Part shown: in pieces, positions 63,848 through 64,000 of the stretch
Position numbering within the stretch: position 1 is the first letter of the stretch
Layout of the letters: each line of letters starts with the position of its first letter
NCBI GenBank assembly: GCA_937897325.1
Contig: CALCOY010000008.1
Location: forward strand, 1 to 64,000
Length of the DNA stretch: 64,000 bases
Direction of reading: 5' to 3'
From: an uncultured Shimia sp.
GTDB lineage: Bacteria > Pseudomonadota > Alphaproteobacteria > Rhodobacterales > Rhodobacteraceae
Notes under the pieces: generated by a model
Told to the model about the DNA's origin: nothing
Seen by the model: only the letters and a program-made list of their open reading frames with translations
Databases searched by the model: none
Made by a program: the position numbers and the translations under genes

Positions 63848-64000
63848 CTATTCCAGATCCTGCGCCGCAAGAGCGCGGTGTATCTCGCGCCGGACAAGCT
63901 TGCGAACGTTGCGGGTGATGCGCTCACCCAGAACGCCCTGCAACTCTTCCCGGACAATCTCGCTCACCATGTCGCGCAGCGTCTCTTCATCAATAATTGC
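63848..64000 (-). CDS. 3' end of a gene continuing past the window (partial)
   Basis: The last 50 codons on the minus strand end at TAG 63850-63848: IIDEETLRDMVSEIVREELQ and then RITRNVRKLVRREIHRALAA. This charged, helical tail is clearly coding. The identity of the whole protein cannot be told from the window. Confidence 0.7.
   Translation of the reverse strand, partial: AIIDEETLRDMVSEIVREELQGVLGERITRNVRKLVRREIHRALAAQDLE

Overview
The window looks like a chromosomal segment of a marine Rhodobacteraceae (Roseobacter-group) alphaproteobacterium. The evidence is the GC-rich coding sequence, the dense operons joined by ATGA/GTGA overlaps, and gene types usual in that family: DUF6280, DUF2783, the hmgA-fahA-MBL-monooxygenase cluster, mlaA-mlaC and an isolated ctaD. 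These assignments come from reading the sequence and were not checked by database search.

Positions 1-13.4 kb hold a catabolic island in decay. The window opens in a patchwork of IS fragments. A minus-strand operon follows: FAD oxidase, hyuA, hyuB, SDR, then a propionyl-CoA synthetase-like gene, a RidA-like gene and an amino-acid ABC ATPase gene. The first four genes are intact and the last three are broken. A divergent rhodanese gene and an IclR gene with no standard start codon sit at the head. Beyond them are a truncated molybdopterin oxidoreductase and a truncated cystathionine beta-lyase gene, which meet head to head at a deletion scar. A VOC gene and a broken amino-acid permease come next.

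Positions 13.4-19.9 kb hold a complete homogentisate pathway (hmgA, fahA, maiA). It is interleaved with an MBL protein, an FAD monooxygenase and a DUF2783 protein, and is controlled by a divergent MarR-type gene with a palindromic operator between. Positions 20.2-24.2 kb are an accessory region with IS110 and IS3 scraps, small orphan genes and a large serine recombinase. A candidate LexA box precedes the recombinase operon, whose reading frame runs antisense through tRNA-Leu(GAG).

Positions 24.3-43.7 kb are mainly housekeeping: a peptidoglycan-binding protein, a DsbA-type protein, lipB, ctaD, a second IS graveyard (IS5 and IS481 relics), a YHS protein, a coupled operon of RidA, phosphodiesterase, FemAB/GNAT-like and PhhB, a type I secretion ABC/HlyD pair, mlaA-mlaC, a PBP1A and glnK-amtB. 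Positions 43.8-48 kb are a third IS graveyard, with IS1182 inside or beside an IS110 relic plus a collapsed IS3.

Positions 48-64 kb hold an enoyl-CoA hydratase, DUF454, two PLP aminotransferases, an MsbA-like exporter, a short glycosyltransferase, ygfZ, a CobW-type GTPase coupled to an amidohydrolase, a divergent peptide ABC transporter with no ATPase gene beside it, efp, DUF6280, a membrane protein and the 3' end of a further gene.

The strongest leads are the probably SOS-controlled recombinase operon, the start-codon and nonsense lesions that mark recent decay of the hydantoinase-type island, the extra genes inside the homogentisate operon, and the CobW/amidohydrolase/peptide-transporter neighbourhood.
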